DNA from: Thiotrichales bacterium
Lineage (GTDB): Bacteria; Pseudomonadota; Gammaproteobacteria; Thiomicrospirales; Thiomicrospiraceae
Assembly: GCA_014763835.1 (NCBI GenBank)
Contig: JACXUQ010000033.1
Coordinates: 1-9,289 of the forward strand
DNA: 9,289 bases
Direction of reading: 5' to 3'
Shown here: piece after piece, positions 1 to 6,504 of the stretch
Layout of the letters: every line of letters starts with the position of its first letter
Position numbering within the stretch: the first letter of the stretch is position 1
The notes under the pieces: model-generated
The model's database searches: none
Told to the model about the DNA's origin: nothing
What the model saw: the letters and a program-made list of their open reading frames with translations, nothing else
Position numbers and translations under genes: made by a program

Positions 1-5
1 AACTT

Positions 6-25
6 GCTAATAGCGAGCTATTAGC
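6..25. repeat. Perfect inverted repeat at the left edge
   Basis: GCTAATAGC and GCTATTAGC are perfect reverse complements separated by two bases. Folded as RNA this gives an eight-pair stem with a CGAG loop. The stem is AT-rich and neither side is followed by a convincing run of T, so it is not a standard intrinsic terminator. It could be the 3' end signal of a gene to the left, a weak end signal for the peroxiredoxin gene about 90 bases away, or a protein-binding palindrome. The remaining bases up to the peroxiredoxin stop (26-112) hold only a short GTTTC/GAAAC repeat at 97-108. Confidence 0.4.
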
Positions 26-112
26 TGCGTTTTCCGCCTCAACCAGCCAATTTTTTCCTCATTTTTATTTCGCGCCCCACTCGTGCAAAGCTCTCAGTTT
101 CTTGAAACGATT

Positions 113-715
113 TTACAGTTCGTCAGCGTGTTTGCTCAGGTAGTCAGCCACGCCTTCCGGAGAGCCTTTCATCCCTGCGTCGCCTTTGTTCCAGCCGGCC
201 GGGCAGACTTCACCGACTTCTTCGTGGAACTGCAGCGCTTCAACCATGCGCACCATTTCATCGACGTTACGGCCAAGCGGCAGGTCGTTAACGATTTGAT
301 GGCGAACCACACCATTTTGGTCAATCAAAAACGCGGCACGCAATGCGACGTTGGCAGGGTGACGAACGCCGTAGGCATCCATAATGGAGCCGCCCACGTC
401 AGCGACCAGTGGGAATTTAACCGCGCCCAAGCCGCCTTGGTTCACAGGCGTGTTACGCCATGCGTTGTGAGTGAATTGCGAATCGATGGAGATGCCGATC
501 ACTTCGGTATTCAGTGCCTTGAACTTTTCAACACGGTGGTCGAAAGCCAGAATTTCGGACGGACAGACAAATGTAAAGTCCAGCGGATAGAAGAAAACAA
601 CGGCATATTTGCCGGCAATGTGGTTTTTCAGGTTGAAGTTGTCAACGATTGAGCCGTCGGCAAGTACGGCTGCAGCAGTAAAATCCGGTGCTGACTTAGT
701 AACGAGTACTGACAT
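113..715 (-). CDS. 2-Cys peroxiredoxin (AhpC/Prx1 family)
   Basis: This is a cytoplasmic thiol peroxidase of 200 residues, the usual length, that reduces hydrogen peroxide and organic hydroperoxides. The active-site block FYPLDFTFVCPSE places the peroxidatic cysteine at residue 51, with Pro44 and Thr48 in the usual PxxxTxxC spacing. The resolving cysteine is Cys171 in EVCPAGW; these are the only two cysteines. Arg126 in RAAFLID fits the conserved active-site arginine. A GGLG motif (94-97) and a C-terminal YLS resemble the GGLG/YF pair of hyperoxidation-sensitive enzymes, with Leu replacing Phe. The ATG is preceded by AGAGGA at good spacing. The gene is single and divergent from the CBS gene. 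The electron donor is not shown: no AhpF is present, though a thioredoxin-family gene lies about 1 kb away. The subfamily resembles Pseudomonas Tsa-like enzymes more than E. coli AhpC. Confidence 0.96.
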   Translation of the reverse strand: MSVLVTKSAPDFTAAAVLADGSIVDNFNLKNHIAGKYAVVFFYPLDFTFVCPSEILAFDHRVEKFKALNTEVIGISIDSQFTHNAWRNTPVNQGGLGAVKFPLVADVGGSIMDAYGVRHPANVALRAAFLIDQNGVVRHQIVNDLPLGRNVDEMVRMVEALQFHEEVGEVCPAGWNKGDAGMKGSPEGVADYLSKHADEL

Positions 716-760
716 GTTTTATCCTCTGAATTTTGAAATGGATTTGTGGTTAGGCAGAAG

Positions 761-800
761 AGTATAGTGTATTTGCTTGAATCATTCCATACTAGAATGG
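761..800 (-). promoter_or_regulatory. Possible peroxiredoxin promoter with overlapping near-palindrome
   Basis: On the minus strand TATACT (761-766) is a fair -10 box for the peroxiredoxin gene. A weak TGGAAT (784-789) sits 17 bases upstream as a -35. The sequence CCATACTAGAATGG (787-800) is a 14-base palindrome with one mismatched pair, centred on CTAG, and it overlaps the edge of the -35. A weak -35 partly covered by a symmetric site suits an activator or repressor site. It does not match the OxyR, PerR or Fur consensus as I know them. The promoter call is inference from spacing only. Confidence 0.35.
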
Positions 801-927
801 TGGGGTATAGGTTGGTTGGGCGTTTTCCTTTACATTTTGGACTCATAAATATCAATCAATAGCCGTTAATCTGAATTATAAAGTAAGTTTTTGCTTTAAC
901 GCTTAGCGCACTCTAAACAGTGAAATC

Positions 928-931
928 GAGG
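928..931 (+). promoter_or_regulatory. Shine-Dalgarno that decides the CBS-gene start
   Basis: GAGG lies six bases upstream of the ATG at 938, which is good spacing. The upstream in-frame GTG at 920 has no purine-rich sequence before it. This favours the ATG and shortens the protein by six residues. Confidence 0.7.
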
Positions 932-937
932 TTGGAA

Positions 938-1570
938 ATGTTTGTGGTCTATAGCCCGGAGGGGCAGAGTTTTATTGGTGCTGCACATAATCTGCCGGTG
1001 TTAAAGGTGGACCCGGCTACCCGCGTAGCGGAAACCTCTAAAACGGGGTTGGAAGACATGAATATGGAGCCCGACCATTCCAACCCGCGTTTTCAGGCGG
1101 GGCAGGCATTGAAGCACTATCGGCAGACGCAACAAGGCCAGCAGGAACGCCATGTTGCGGTTAAGGTGGCTGAGATCATGTCGTCGCCGGTACATACCGT
1201 CGAACCGGATGCGTTGCTGGATGAGGCTTGGGCGATGTTGCAACGCCATGAGATCTATTATCTTCCCGTGGTCACAGAGGGGCGTTTGCTGGGGATTTGC
1301 TCCAAGTCGGATGTGCTCAAAAAAATTATTGTGGCTCCCGGCGGGGAGGCAGAAATTGCGCAAAATTTGAGAGTGGCGGAGATTATGCAGCCGCAGGTTG
1401 TAACCGCGACCCTGGAAACGGAAATCCGCCAGATTGCCACGGCGTTGACGCAGTACCATATCGGTGCCTTGCCGATTATGGATCAGCAGGGGCAGTTGGT
1501 GGGGATTGTCACCCTGGCGGATTTGGTGCGGCGTTTGTCGCAGGAGCCGCCGATTGAGTTGTATGTGTAG
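938..1570 (+). CDS. Two-CBS-domain protein with a conserved-looking N-terminal extension
   Basis: The protein has 210 residues from the ATG at 938, or 216 from an in-frame GTG at 920 that lacks a ribosome binding site. Two CBS domains occupy about residues 76-131 and 145-202. Each starts with the phrase VAEIM and carries the usual LPVV/LPIM and GI(C/V)(S/T)xxDLxxx pattern. Such a tandem pair normally forms one Bateman module that binds adenine nucleotides or similar ligands. No catalytic, DNA-binding or transporter domain is attached, so it may act as a stand-alone sensor or partner subunit. The first 70 or so residues (starting MFVVYSPEGQSF) are not a CBS domain; I cannot assign them. There is no signal peptide or membrane segment. 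The gene is monocistronic, with a strong terminator just after the stop. The ligand and partner are unknown. Confidence 0.9.
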   Translation: MFVVYSPEGQSFIGAAHNLPVLKVDPATRVAETSKTGLEDMNMEPDHSNPRFQAGQALKHYRQTQQGQQERHVAVKVAEIMSSPVHTVEPDALLDEAWAMLQRHEIYYLPVVTEGRLLGICSKSDVLKKIIVAPGGEAEIAQNLRVAEIMQPQVVTATLETEIRQIATALTQYHIGALPIMDQQGQLVGIVTLADLVRRLSQEPPIELYV

Positions 1571-1595
1571 CGCTCAAAAACGATTTCAATAAACG

Positions 1596-1639
1596 CAACA
1601 GGCCGGGTAAGCGAACCTACCCGGCCTGTTGGGTTTTTT
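1596..1639 (+). terminator. Strong intrinsic terminator of the CBS gene
   Basis: CAACAGGCCGGGTA (1596-1609) and TACCCGGCCTGTTG (1618-1631) form a perfect 14-pair GC-rich stem with an eight-base loop, followed by GG and six T (1634-1639). It begins 25 bases after the CBS stop codon. Read on the minus strand, the stem is followed by a moderately T-rich stretch (GCGTTTATTG), so it may also stop transcription from the fumC-thioredoxin side, less efficiently. Confidence 0.93.
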
Positions 1640-1659
1640 AAACAGCCAAAACAGCGCAA

Positions 1660-2025
1660 TTATTGCTGTTGTGCTTCGGCCAGGTCTTGGTGGACTTTTT
1701 CCATATCCAGTGCCAGCAATTGTTTGATGCCTTCTTCCAGCGCATTGCCCGGAATGGCGCCCGGGTTGGAGAACACCACGATTTTTTCACGCATAAAGAC
1801 CAGGGTTGGAATCGAACGAACCTGGAACATGCCGGCTAACTCCTGTTCTTCTTCGACATTGACCTTGGCGAAAACGATTTCAGGATATTTGTCGGAAACG
1901 GCTTCAAAAACCGGACCGAATTGTTTGCAAGGTCCGCACCACTCCGCCCAGAAATCGAAAATGACGATTTCGTTGTCGGTAATGGTTTTTTCAAATTCTG
2001 CCGCCGTTAAATTGATGACTGCCAT
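1660..2025 (-). CDS. Thioredoxin-family protein
   Basis: This is a 121-residue cytoplasmic thiol-disulfide oxidoreductase. The redox motif WCGPC has cysteines at residues 30 and 33, and the cis-proline is Pro73 in SIPTL. The fold runs in the standard order: the FDFWAEWCGPCK strand and helix, VFAKVNVEE, then a PGAIPGNALEEGI helix near the end. It is slightly longer than E. coli TrxA (about 109 residues), with a charged, Gln-rich C-terminal tail. It lacks the N-terminal zinc-binding cysteines of Trx2/TrxC. There is no signal peptide, so a periplasmic role is unlikely. The start has GAAGGAG six bases upstream of the ATG. It follows fumC by 35 bases on the same strand and is probably co-transcribed with it. 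It could reduce the nearby peroxiredoxin, but that is only a proximity argument. Confidence 0.95.
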   Translation of the reverse strand: MAVINLTAAEFEKTITDNEIVIFDFWAEWCGPCKQFGPVFEAVSDKYPEIVFAKVNVEEEQELAGMFQVRSIPTLVFMREKIVVFSNPGAIPGNALEEGIKQLLALDMEKVHQDLAEAQQQ

Positions 2026-2060
2026 GTTTGGCTCCTTCTTTTCATTTGCGTAAAAAATAG

Positions 2061-3452
2061 TTAAACGGTAGGGTTGCCACCCTGTGTTAATAAAGCCGGG
2101 TTCAGGTATTTTTTCAGGGTTGCTTCGTCCAGATCGGTCATTTGAAGCGATACTTCAAGTACCGGGCGTCCGCTACGGTAGGCTTCCTTGGCGATGGCTG
2201 CGCCTTTTTCATAGCCTACCACGGTGTTCAGTGCGGTGACCAGAATCGGGTTGACGTCGAGTGCTTTCTGCAGGTTGGCCGTGTTTACGGTAAAGCCTTT
2301 GATCGCCATATCGGCCAGCTGCATCACGGCGGTGGCCGCGATATGAATGCTTTGCAACAAATTGAACGCAATCATCGGCAAAGCCACGTTCAACTGGAAG
2401 TTGCCGGACTGGCCGCCTACGGTAATGGCGGTGTGGTTGCCCATGATCTGCGCGGCGACCATGCAGACCGCTTCGGGAACCACCGGGTTGACCTTTCCGG
2501 GCATAATCGAGCTGCCGGGTTGCAGGGCAGGCAGTTGGATTTCCCCCAGACCGGCCAATGGGCCTGAGTTCATCCAACGCAAGTCGTTGGCGATTTTCAT
2601 CAGGCTGGTGGCCAAGACATTCAGCTGTCCGCTCAACTCCACCGCGGTATCCTGACTGCTCAGGCCGACATAGAGGTTTTCCATCTGTTCAAACGGAATG
2701 GCGGTGATGGTTGATAGGTTGGCCGCCACCAAACGCCCGAATTCGGGTTCGGCGTTGATGCCGGTACCTACGGCCGTGCCGCCTTGCGGGATTTTGTGCA
2801 GGCGTTTCTGGGTGTCTTGCAGGCGGGCGATGTTGTCGGTAATTTGCGCGCGCCAACCCGACAGCTCCTGGCTCATCTTCACCGGGGTGGCATCCATTAA
2901 ATGGGTGCGTCCGGTTTTGACGACATCGGCCACTTCTTTTTCTTTGTCTTCAATCGTCTCTGCCAGATGGCGCAGTGCCGGCAACAGTTCTTCTTCCAAT
3001 GCAATCGCGGCCGCCACGTGAATCGTGGTTGGAATCACGTCATTCGAGCTTTGGCTCATATTAACGTCATCGTTAGGGTGAACGTCAACACCGGTCAGGG
3101 TTTTGGCGAGGGTTGCAATGACTTCATTGGCGTTCATATTGGTGCTGGTGCCGGAACCGGTCTGGAAGACATCAATCGGGAATTGATCAAGATACTGACC
3201 TTTGATAATCACATCGGCCGCCGTCTGGATAGCATGGGCTTTTTCTTCGCTCATCAATCCTAGTTCGCGGTTACTGTCGGAACAAGCGAACTTCACATAG
3301 CATAGCGCCTTGATAAAGTTGCTCGGCATCGGCGTGCCGCTGATAGGAAAGTTATTGATCGCTCTTTGGGTCTGAGCGCCGTATAGGGCGTTTTTAGGAA
3401 CTTCCAGCGTTCCCATGCTGTCTTTTTCGATTCGGAATTGCGTGTCTGACAT
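2061..3452 (-). CDS. fumC: Class II fumarate hydratase (fumarase C)
   Basis: This enzyme reversibly hydrates fumarate to malate in the TCA cycle without an iron-sulfur cluster, as a homotetramer. From the ATG at 3452 it has 463 residues, typical of the class. Family motifs appear in order: GSGTSTNMNANEV, SQSSNDVIPT, the TGRTHLMDATP block with the catalytic-region histidine, and the signature GSSIMPGKVNP. The GSGTSTNMNANEV and SSNDVIPT blocks point to fumarase rather than aspartase. The signature continues as NPVVPEAV rather than the NPTQCEA of E. coli FumC, so it belongs to a different fumarase branch. Homology begins at MSDTQFRIEKDSMG, which is why I chose 3452; that ATG has no Shine-Dalgarno. 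An in-frame ATG at 3497 would add 15 unconserved-looking residues and has GGAGG directly touching it. It probably forms an operon with the downstream thioredoxin gene. Confidence 0.95.
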   Translation of the reverse strand: MSDTQFRIEKDSMGTLEVPKNALYGAQTQRAINNFPISGTPMPSNFIKALCYVKFACSDSNRELGLMSEEKAHAIQTAADVIIKGQYLDQFPIDVFQTGSGTSTNMNANEVIATLAKTLTGVDVHPNDDVNMSQSSNDVIPTTIHVAAAIALEEELLPALRHLAETIEDKEKEVADVVKTGRTHLMDATPVKMSQELSGWRAQITDNIARLQDTQKRLHKIPQGGTAVGTGINAEPEFGRLVAANLSTITAIPFEQMENLYVGLSSQDTAVELSGQLNVLATSLMKIANDLRWMNSGPLAGLGEIQLPALQPGSSIMPGKVNPVVPEAVCMVAAQIMGNHTAITVGGQSGNFQLNVALPMIAFNLLQSIHIAATAVMQLADMAIKGFTVNTANLQKALDVNPILVTALNTVVGYEKGAAIAKEAYRSGRPVLEVSLQMTDLDEATLKKYLNPALLTQGGNPTV

Positions 3453-3497
3453 GGTTGCAATGGTTTTGTAAATGGTTGATTGGCTAAAATAAGTCAT

Positions 3498-3502
3498 CCT
3501 CC
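3498..3502 (-). promoter_or_regulatory. Misplaced Shine-Dalgarno before fumC
   Basis: On the minus strand GGAGG directly abuts an in-frame ATG (3497-3495) with no spacer, whereas 5 to 9 bases is normal. The next in-frame ATG (3452), where fumarase homology begins, is about 45 bases away and is preceded by CATTGCAACC with no Shine-Dalgarno character. No ATG, GTG or TTG sits at the ideal distance from GGAGG. The true start is therefore unresolved. Confidence 0.5.
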
Positions 3503-3675
3503 GGCAGGCATTTTTTGTGGCCGCCTTTGCGCAGAGGGCGTTGACTTAAAAAATGTCATTTTAGTCGATTGTAGTGTCAATGTGGCGACTTAATCGCAAA
3601 AATGCCATTTATGGGGTTTAACCGTTTATAAGCGTCTTTTGTTGAAATGGTTTGCGCTATGATGTGAAGAAACGA

Positions 3676-5727
3676 ATGGAATGCTTCAAGGTCGGATTGA
3701 GTGTAATGGAAAAACAAACTTTTGAACAATGGGTCATGGCTGAAACACTTTGGTGGAGCTGCGCATCTGAAAAGCCCGAGATGATCTTGCAGTCTTCGCC
3801 GGCGCTGCAGTCGCTTTTCGACCAGGCTTTGTGCCGTATCGACGATTTAACCAGTAACGGGGAAACCCCATTACTGCATTTGAAGGTTCGGGAGATTGTT
3901 GAAAATCCGCGCAAGGATGTTCGTTTTGTCTGTGCTTACGATACGAATCAGGGAAAACTCTCCTTTCAGCATCGGTTGAAGTTCTTTGAGCAGGACGGTC
4001 AAGGAGTGGTGTTTGCGGAATGTGTCGATGTCACCGAGATGGTGCAGTTGGAAAGAGAGATTGTCGATGCGCAAGGACGCTTGTCGTTGACGCAGCTGTA
4101 TGAACGGCAGGCGCTGCTGGAGGAGCAGAACCGTATCATTCAGGAGTCCTACCGTAAACAGTCCCGTTTTTTGGCGCTGTTGAGTCATGAGCTGCGTTCG
4201 CCATTATTGGGCATTAACAGCATGGTGGGGCAGTTGAAAGCCCTGTACACTAACGATGTGTATTTGCTTGAACGCTTAAAGGTCATTAATCTGACCGCCG
4301 AGCAGATGATCTTTCTGGTCAACGATATTTTGACTTACTCGCAAACCGAATATGAATCCGTTACCTTGCACCCACGGCGCTTCTCGCTCAAGCAGCTATT
4401 TGATTATGTCAAACAGCTAACGAAATCGATTGCCACGGATAAGGGTGTGTTTGTATCACTGGTCTATCGCGGTGAACAGGACTGGGTGTTTGGCGACAGC
4501 GTCAGATTGTCGCAGATTTTGATCAACCTGATTGTCAACGGCATTAAGTTCACGCCGATGGGCGGGGTGTCGGTAGAGGTGCGTCAGCTCGAGCAGGACG
4601 ATTTCTCTTTTGTAGTGACCGACTCGGGCGAAGGAATTGAAGAGGATAAGCTGAAGCAGATATTTGACCCCTTTACCCAGTTTAAAACCGAAGGGGCTAC
4701 CCGCACTATGGGCTCCGGATTGGGGTTGTCGGTGGTCAAACACCTTATCGATCTGATGGGCGGGGAGATCGCCGTGACTTCAACGGTTGGGGTGGGTACG
4801 TCGTTCAGCTTTTCGCTGCGCTTGCCGGCGACGGAAGAAAACGGTCACGGCAAAATCGAATCGCCGACTGCGCATTCGGTTGAGGTGGAGCCCCAGCATT
4901 ACCGGCATGCCAAGGTTTTAGTGGTCGATGATTCCAAAATTAACCGAATGGTATTAACCGGCTATTTGAGGGAGCTGGAGTGTGATGTGCATGAGGCACA
5001 TGATGGTCAAGAAGCCTGGCACACTTTCCAACAGCATCAGTTTGAATATGTATTCCTGGATATTCAGATGCCCATTATGGACGGTTTCAAGGTGATGGAG
5101 TTGATTCAGGCGCTTGAACACCGTGGAGCGGCGGCACAATTGAAAGCGGTTTTTGCCGTGACCGCCGGCGGCGGCGAAGAGTTGATTCCAGAAGGCAAAA
5201 CGTTGGCATCCCTCGGGTTTTCACGCTGGTTGGTCAAACCTATCAGCAAGGAGCAGGTATTGGAGTTGTTGGATTCCACCCAGTGTTCTGCTGCTGCGGT
5301 ACGGAGTGAGGAGGGCGGTCTGGATGAAGTTGTTTTGCCTTTGCTTGTCGATGAGCAGGACAATAAAACTGAACAGGTCGCGAGGCTGGTGGAGGACCTG
5401 CAACATATCCCGGCGCATTTTCAGAATTTGTTTTCGCCTTTTTTAGAAGAGTTTAAACAGAATCTGGTGCAGCTGGAACAGGCGCTGAAAACGCATCAGT
5501 GGCATGAAATTAAGGCCTTGGCACACTACATGAAAGGCAATTGCATGGTGTTTCAGTTGCAGGTCTGGGTCACGCTGTTGCGGGAGGTTGAACAAATAAC
5601 CCAAAGCGAGCCGGATGAACAGGTGCGAGAGGTAGGTATTCAAGCGCATATGAATGCATTGCAATCTGCAGTTAAACACCTTGAGAACCATCAGGTTTTT
5701 AGTCATAATAGCGCAAAAGATAATTGA
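3676..5727 (+). CDS. Hybrid histidine kinase without visible membrane segments (PAS-like, HisKA, HATPase, REC, HPt)
   Basis: This is a tripartite phosphorelay sensor of 683 residues from the ATG at 3676. A PAS-like region (about 20-120) ends in the typical DVTEM phrase and leads into a coiled coil (about 120-165). The HisKA H-box SHELRSPL carries His171. The HATPase domain shows an N-box (NLIVNGIKFT), G1 (DSGEGI), F-box (DPFTQF) and G2 (GSGLGLS). The receiver has Asp418-Asp419, phosphoacceptor Asp462 in LDIQMPIMDG, Thr496 and Lys521. The C-terminal HPt carries His617 in AHYMKGN. No membrane segment or HAMP domain is visible, unlike BarA/GacS, so it probably senses a cytoplasmic signal. The start is uncertain: a TTG at 3652 and an ATG at 3706 are in frame, and none has a strong Shine-Dalgarno. 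The response regulator follows 53 bases later and is the likely partner. Confidence 0.93.
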   Translation: MECFKVGLSVMEKQTFEQWVMAETLWWSCASEKPEMILQSSPALQSLFDQALCRIDDLTSNGETPLLHLKVREIVENPRKDVRFVCAYDTNQGKLSFQHRLKFFEQDGQGVVFAECVDVTEMVQLEREIVDAQGRLSLTQLYERQALLEEQNRIIQESYRKQSRFLALLSHELRSPLLGINSMVGQLKALYTNDVYLLERLKVINLTAEQMIFLVNDILTYSQTEYESVTLHPRRFSLKQLFDYVKQLTKSIATDKGVFVSLVYRGEQDWVFGDSVRLSQILINLIVNGIKFTPMGGVSVEVRQLEQDDFSFVVTDSGEGIEEDKLKQIFDPFTQFKTEGATRTMGSGLGLSVVKHLIDLMGGEIAVTSTVGVGTSFSFSLRLPATEENGHGKIESPTAHSVEVEPQHYRHAKVLVVDDSKINRMVLTGYLRELECDVHEAHDGQEAWHTFQQHQFEYVFLDIQMPIMDGFKVMELIQALEHRGAAAQLKAVFAVTAGGGEELIPEGKTLASLGFSRWLVKPISKEQVLELLDSTQCSAAAVRSEEGGLDEVVLPLLVDEQDNKTEQVARLVEDLQHIPAHFQNLFSPFLEEFKQNLVQLEQALKTHQWHEIKALAHYMKGNCMVFQLQVWVTLLREVEQITQSEPDEQVREVGIQAHMNALQSAVKHLENHQVFSHNSAKDN

Positions 5728-5780
5728 AATTTACAATATGAATGACAGGAAGTCTTTCTATTTCAAGAGGTTAGGATTTC

Positions 5781-6434
5781 ATGACTAAGAAGATTACGAT
5801 TTTATTGGCCGAAGACCATAGCTTGGTAAGAGCCGGATTCAAATCCATTCTGCAATCTGAAGAAGACTTCGCTGTCGTTGGCGAAGCCGAAGACGGGTTG
5901 GAGTGTCTGGAGTTGGTGCGTACCAAAACGCCGATGGTGGTGTTGCTGGATCTGTCCATGCCGAAGTTGAGCGGTTTGAATGCGATTTCGCATATCAAGA
6001 AACGCTATGCCGATACGAAAATTATTGTGCTGACAGCGGCCGAAACACCTAGCGTCTGGATGGAAGTGCTGGAATTGGGTGTTAACGGTATCGCCATGAA
6101 ATCGGTCTCTCAGAAAGAGTTGATTGCCGGCGTGCGCAAAGTGGTAGAAGGGGAAACCTTTATTCACTCCGAAATCCAGCCTATTCTGGATGCCGAAACC
6201 GACAAGATGACCGCGAACAAGAAGTTATCGGTGCGTGAAAAGCAGGTGGTTAAATTGGTGGCAGAAGGCTACAAGACCAAAGAAATCGCGGAGATTCTGG
6301 ACATCAGTGACCGTACGGTTTCCAAGCACCGCGAAAACCTGATGACCAAGATGGGCGTCACCTCGACTGCAGAAATCACCAATTATGCGAATGAGTCGGG
6401 TTTGACTAAAGTGCGCTTGGAAGAGATTGAATAA
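5781..6434 (+). CDS. NarL/FixJ-type response regulator with LuxR helix-turn-helix
   Basis: This 217-residue DNA-binding regulator is probably the output of the kinase encoded just upstream. The receiver domain (about 4-120) has acidic Glu11-Asp12, phosphoacceptor Asp57 in VVLLDLSMP, Thr85 and Lys107. A linker (about 125-147) leads to a LuxR/GerE-type helix-turn-helix (about 148-205) with the hallmark phrases LSVREKQVVKLVAEGYKTKEIA and SDRTVSKHRENLMTKMGV. Length and order fit the NarL/UvrY/GacA group, but no specific ortholog is clear. AGGA four bases before the ATG, with AAGAGG a little further up, serves as the ribosome binding site. It is followed 22 bases after the stop by an intrinsic terminator, which closes a two-gene unit with the kinase. 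Its targets are unknown; the neighbouring promoters (kinase, DUF5610 gene) are the first to consider. Confidence 0.96.
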   Translation: MTKKITILLAEDHSLVRAGFKSILQSEEDFAVVGEAEDGLECLELVRTKTPMVVLLDLSMPKLSGLNAISHIKKRYADTKIIVLTAAETPSVWMEVLELGVNGIAMKSVSQKELIAGVRKVVEGETFIHSEIQPILDAETDKMTANKKLSVREKQVVKLVAEGYKTKEIAEILDISDRTVSKHRENLMTKMGVTSTAEITNYANESGLTKVRLEEIE

Positions 6435-6456
6435 CTCAATTTTTCAGGGTTTGCAT

Positions 6457-6486
6457 AAAAAAGGGGCTGTTAAAAGCCCCTTTTTT
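6457..6486. terminator. Bidirectional intrinsic terminator
   Basis: GGGGCT (6463-6468) and AGCCCC (6475-6480) form a GC stem with the loop GTTAAA. Six A precede the stem and seven T follow it, so the structure reads as stem plus U-tract on both strands. It ends the kinase-regulator unit on the plus strand and the convergent DUF5610 gene on the minus strand, 18 bases beyond that gene's stop. Confidence 0.93.
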
Positions 6487-6504
6487 TATGGCCGGTGAAA
6501 TGCT

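Noticed and set aside
6..25. Intrinsic terminator for the peroxiredoxin gene
   Set aside because: The inverted repeat is perfect but AT-rich, and on the minus strand it is followed by AAGTT, not a T-tract; kept only as a repeat.
83..652. Plus-strand open frame of 189 codons
   Set aside because: It lies entirely opposite the peroxiredoxin gene, whose protein has all family motifs; no ribosome binding site and no recognisable protein.
628..855. Minus-strand open frame of 75 codons over the peroxiredoxin start and promoter region
   Set aside because: It overlaps the 5' end of the peroxiredoxin gene in another frame, has an implausible composition, and covers probable regulatory DNA.
2061..3452. 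Aspartate ammonia-lyase instead of fumarase
   Set aside because: The NPVVPE phrase also occurs in aspartase, but GSGTSTNMNANEV and SSNDVIPT are of the fumarase type, and the length fits fumarase.
3540..3600. fumC promoter built on TTGACA and TAAAAT on the minus strand
   Set aside because: Both hexamers look good but only 11 bases separate them, too short for a sigma-70 promoter.
3641..3663. Kinase promoter built on TTGAAA and TATGAT
   Set aside because: The spacing is about 11 bases, too short, and no alternative -35 fits at 16 to 18 bases.
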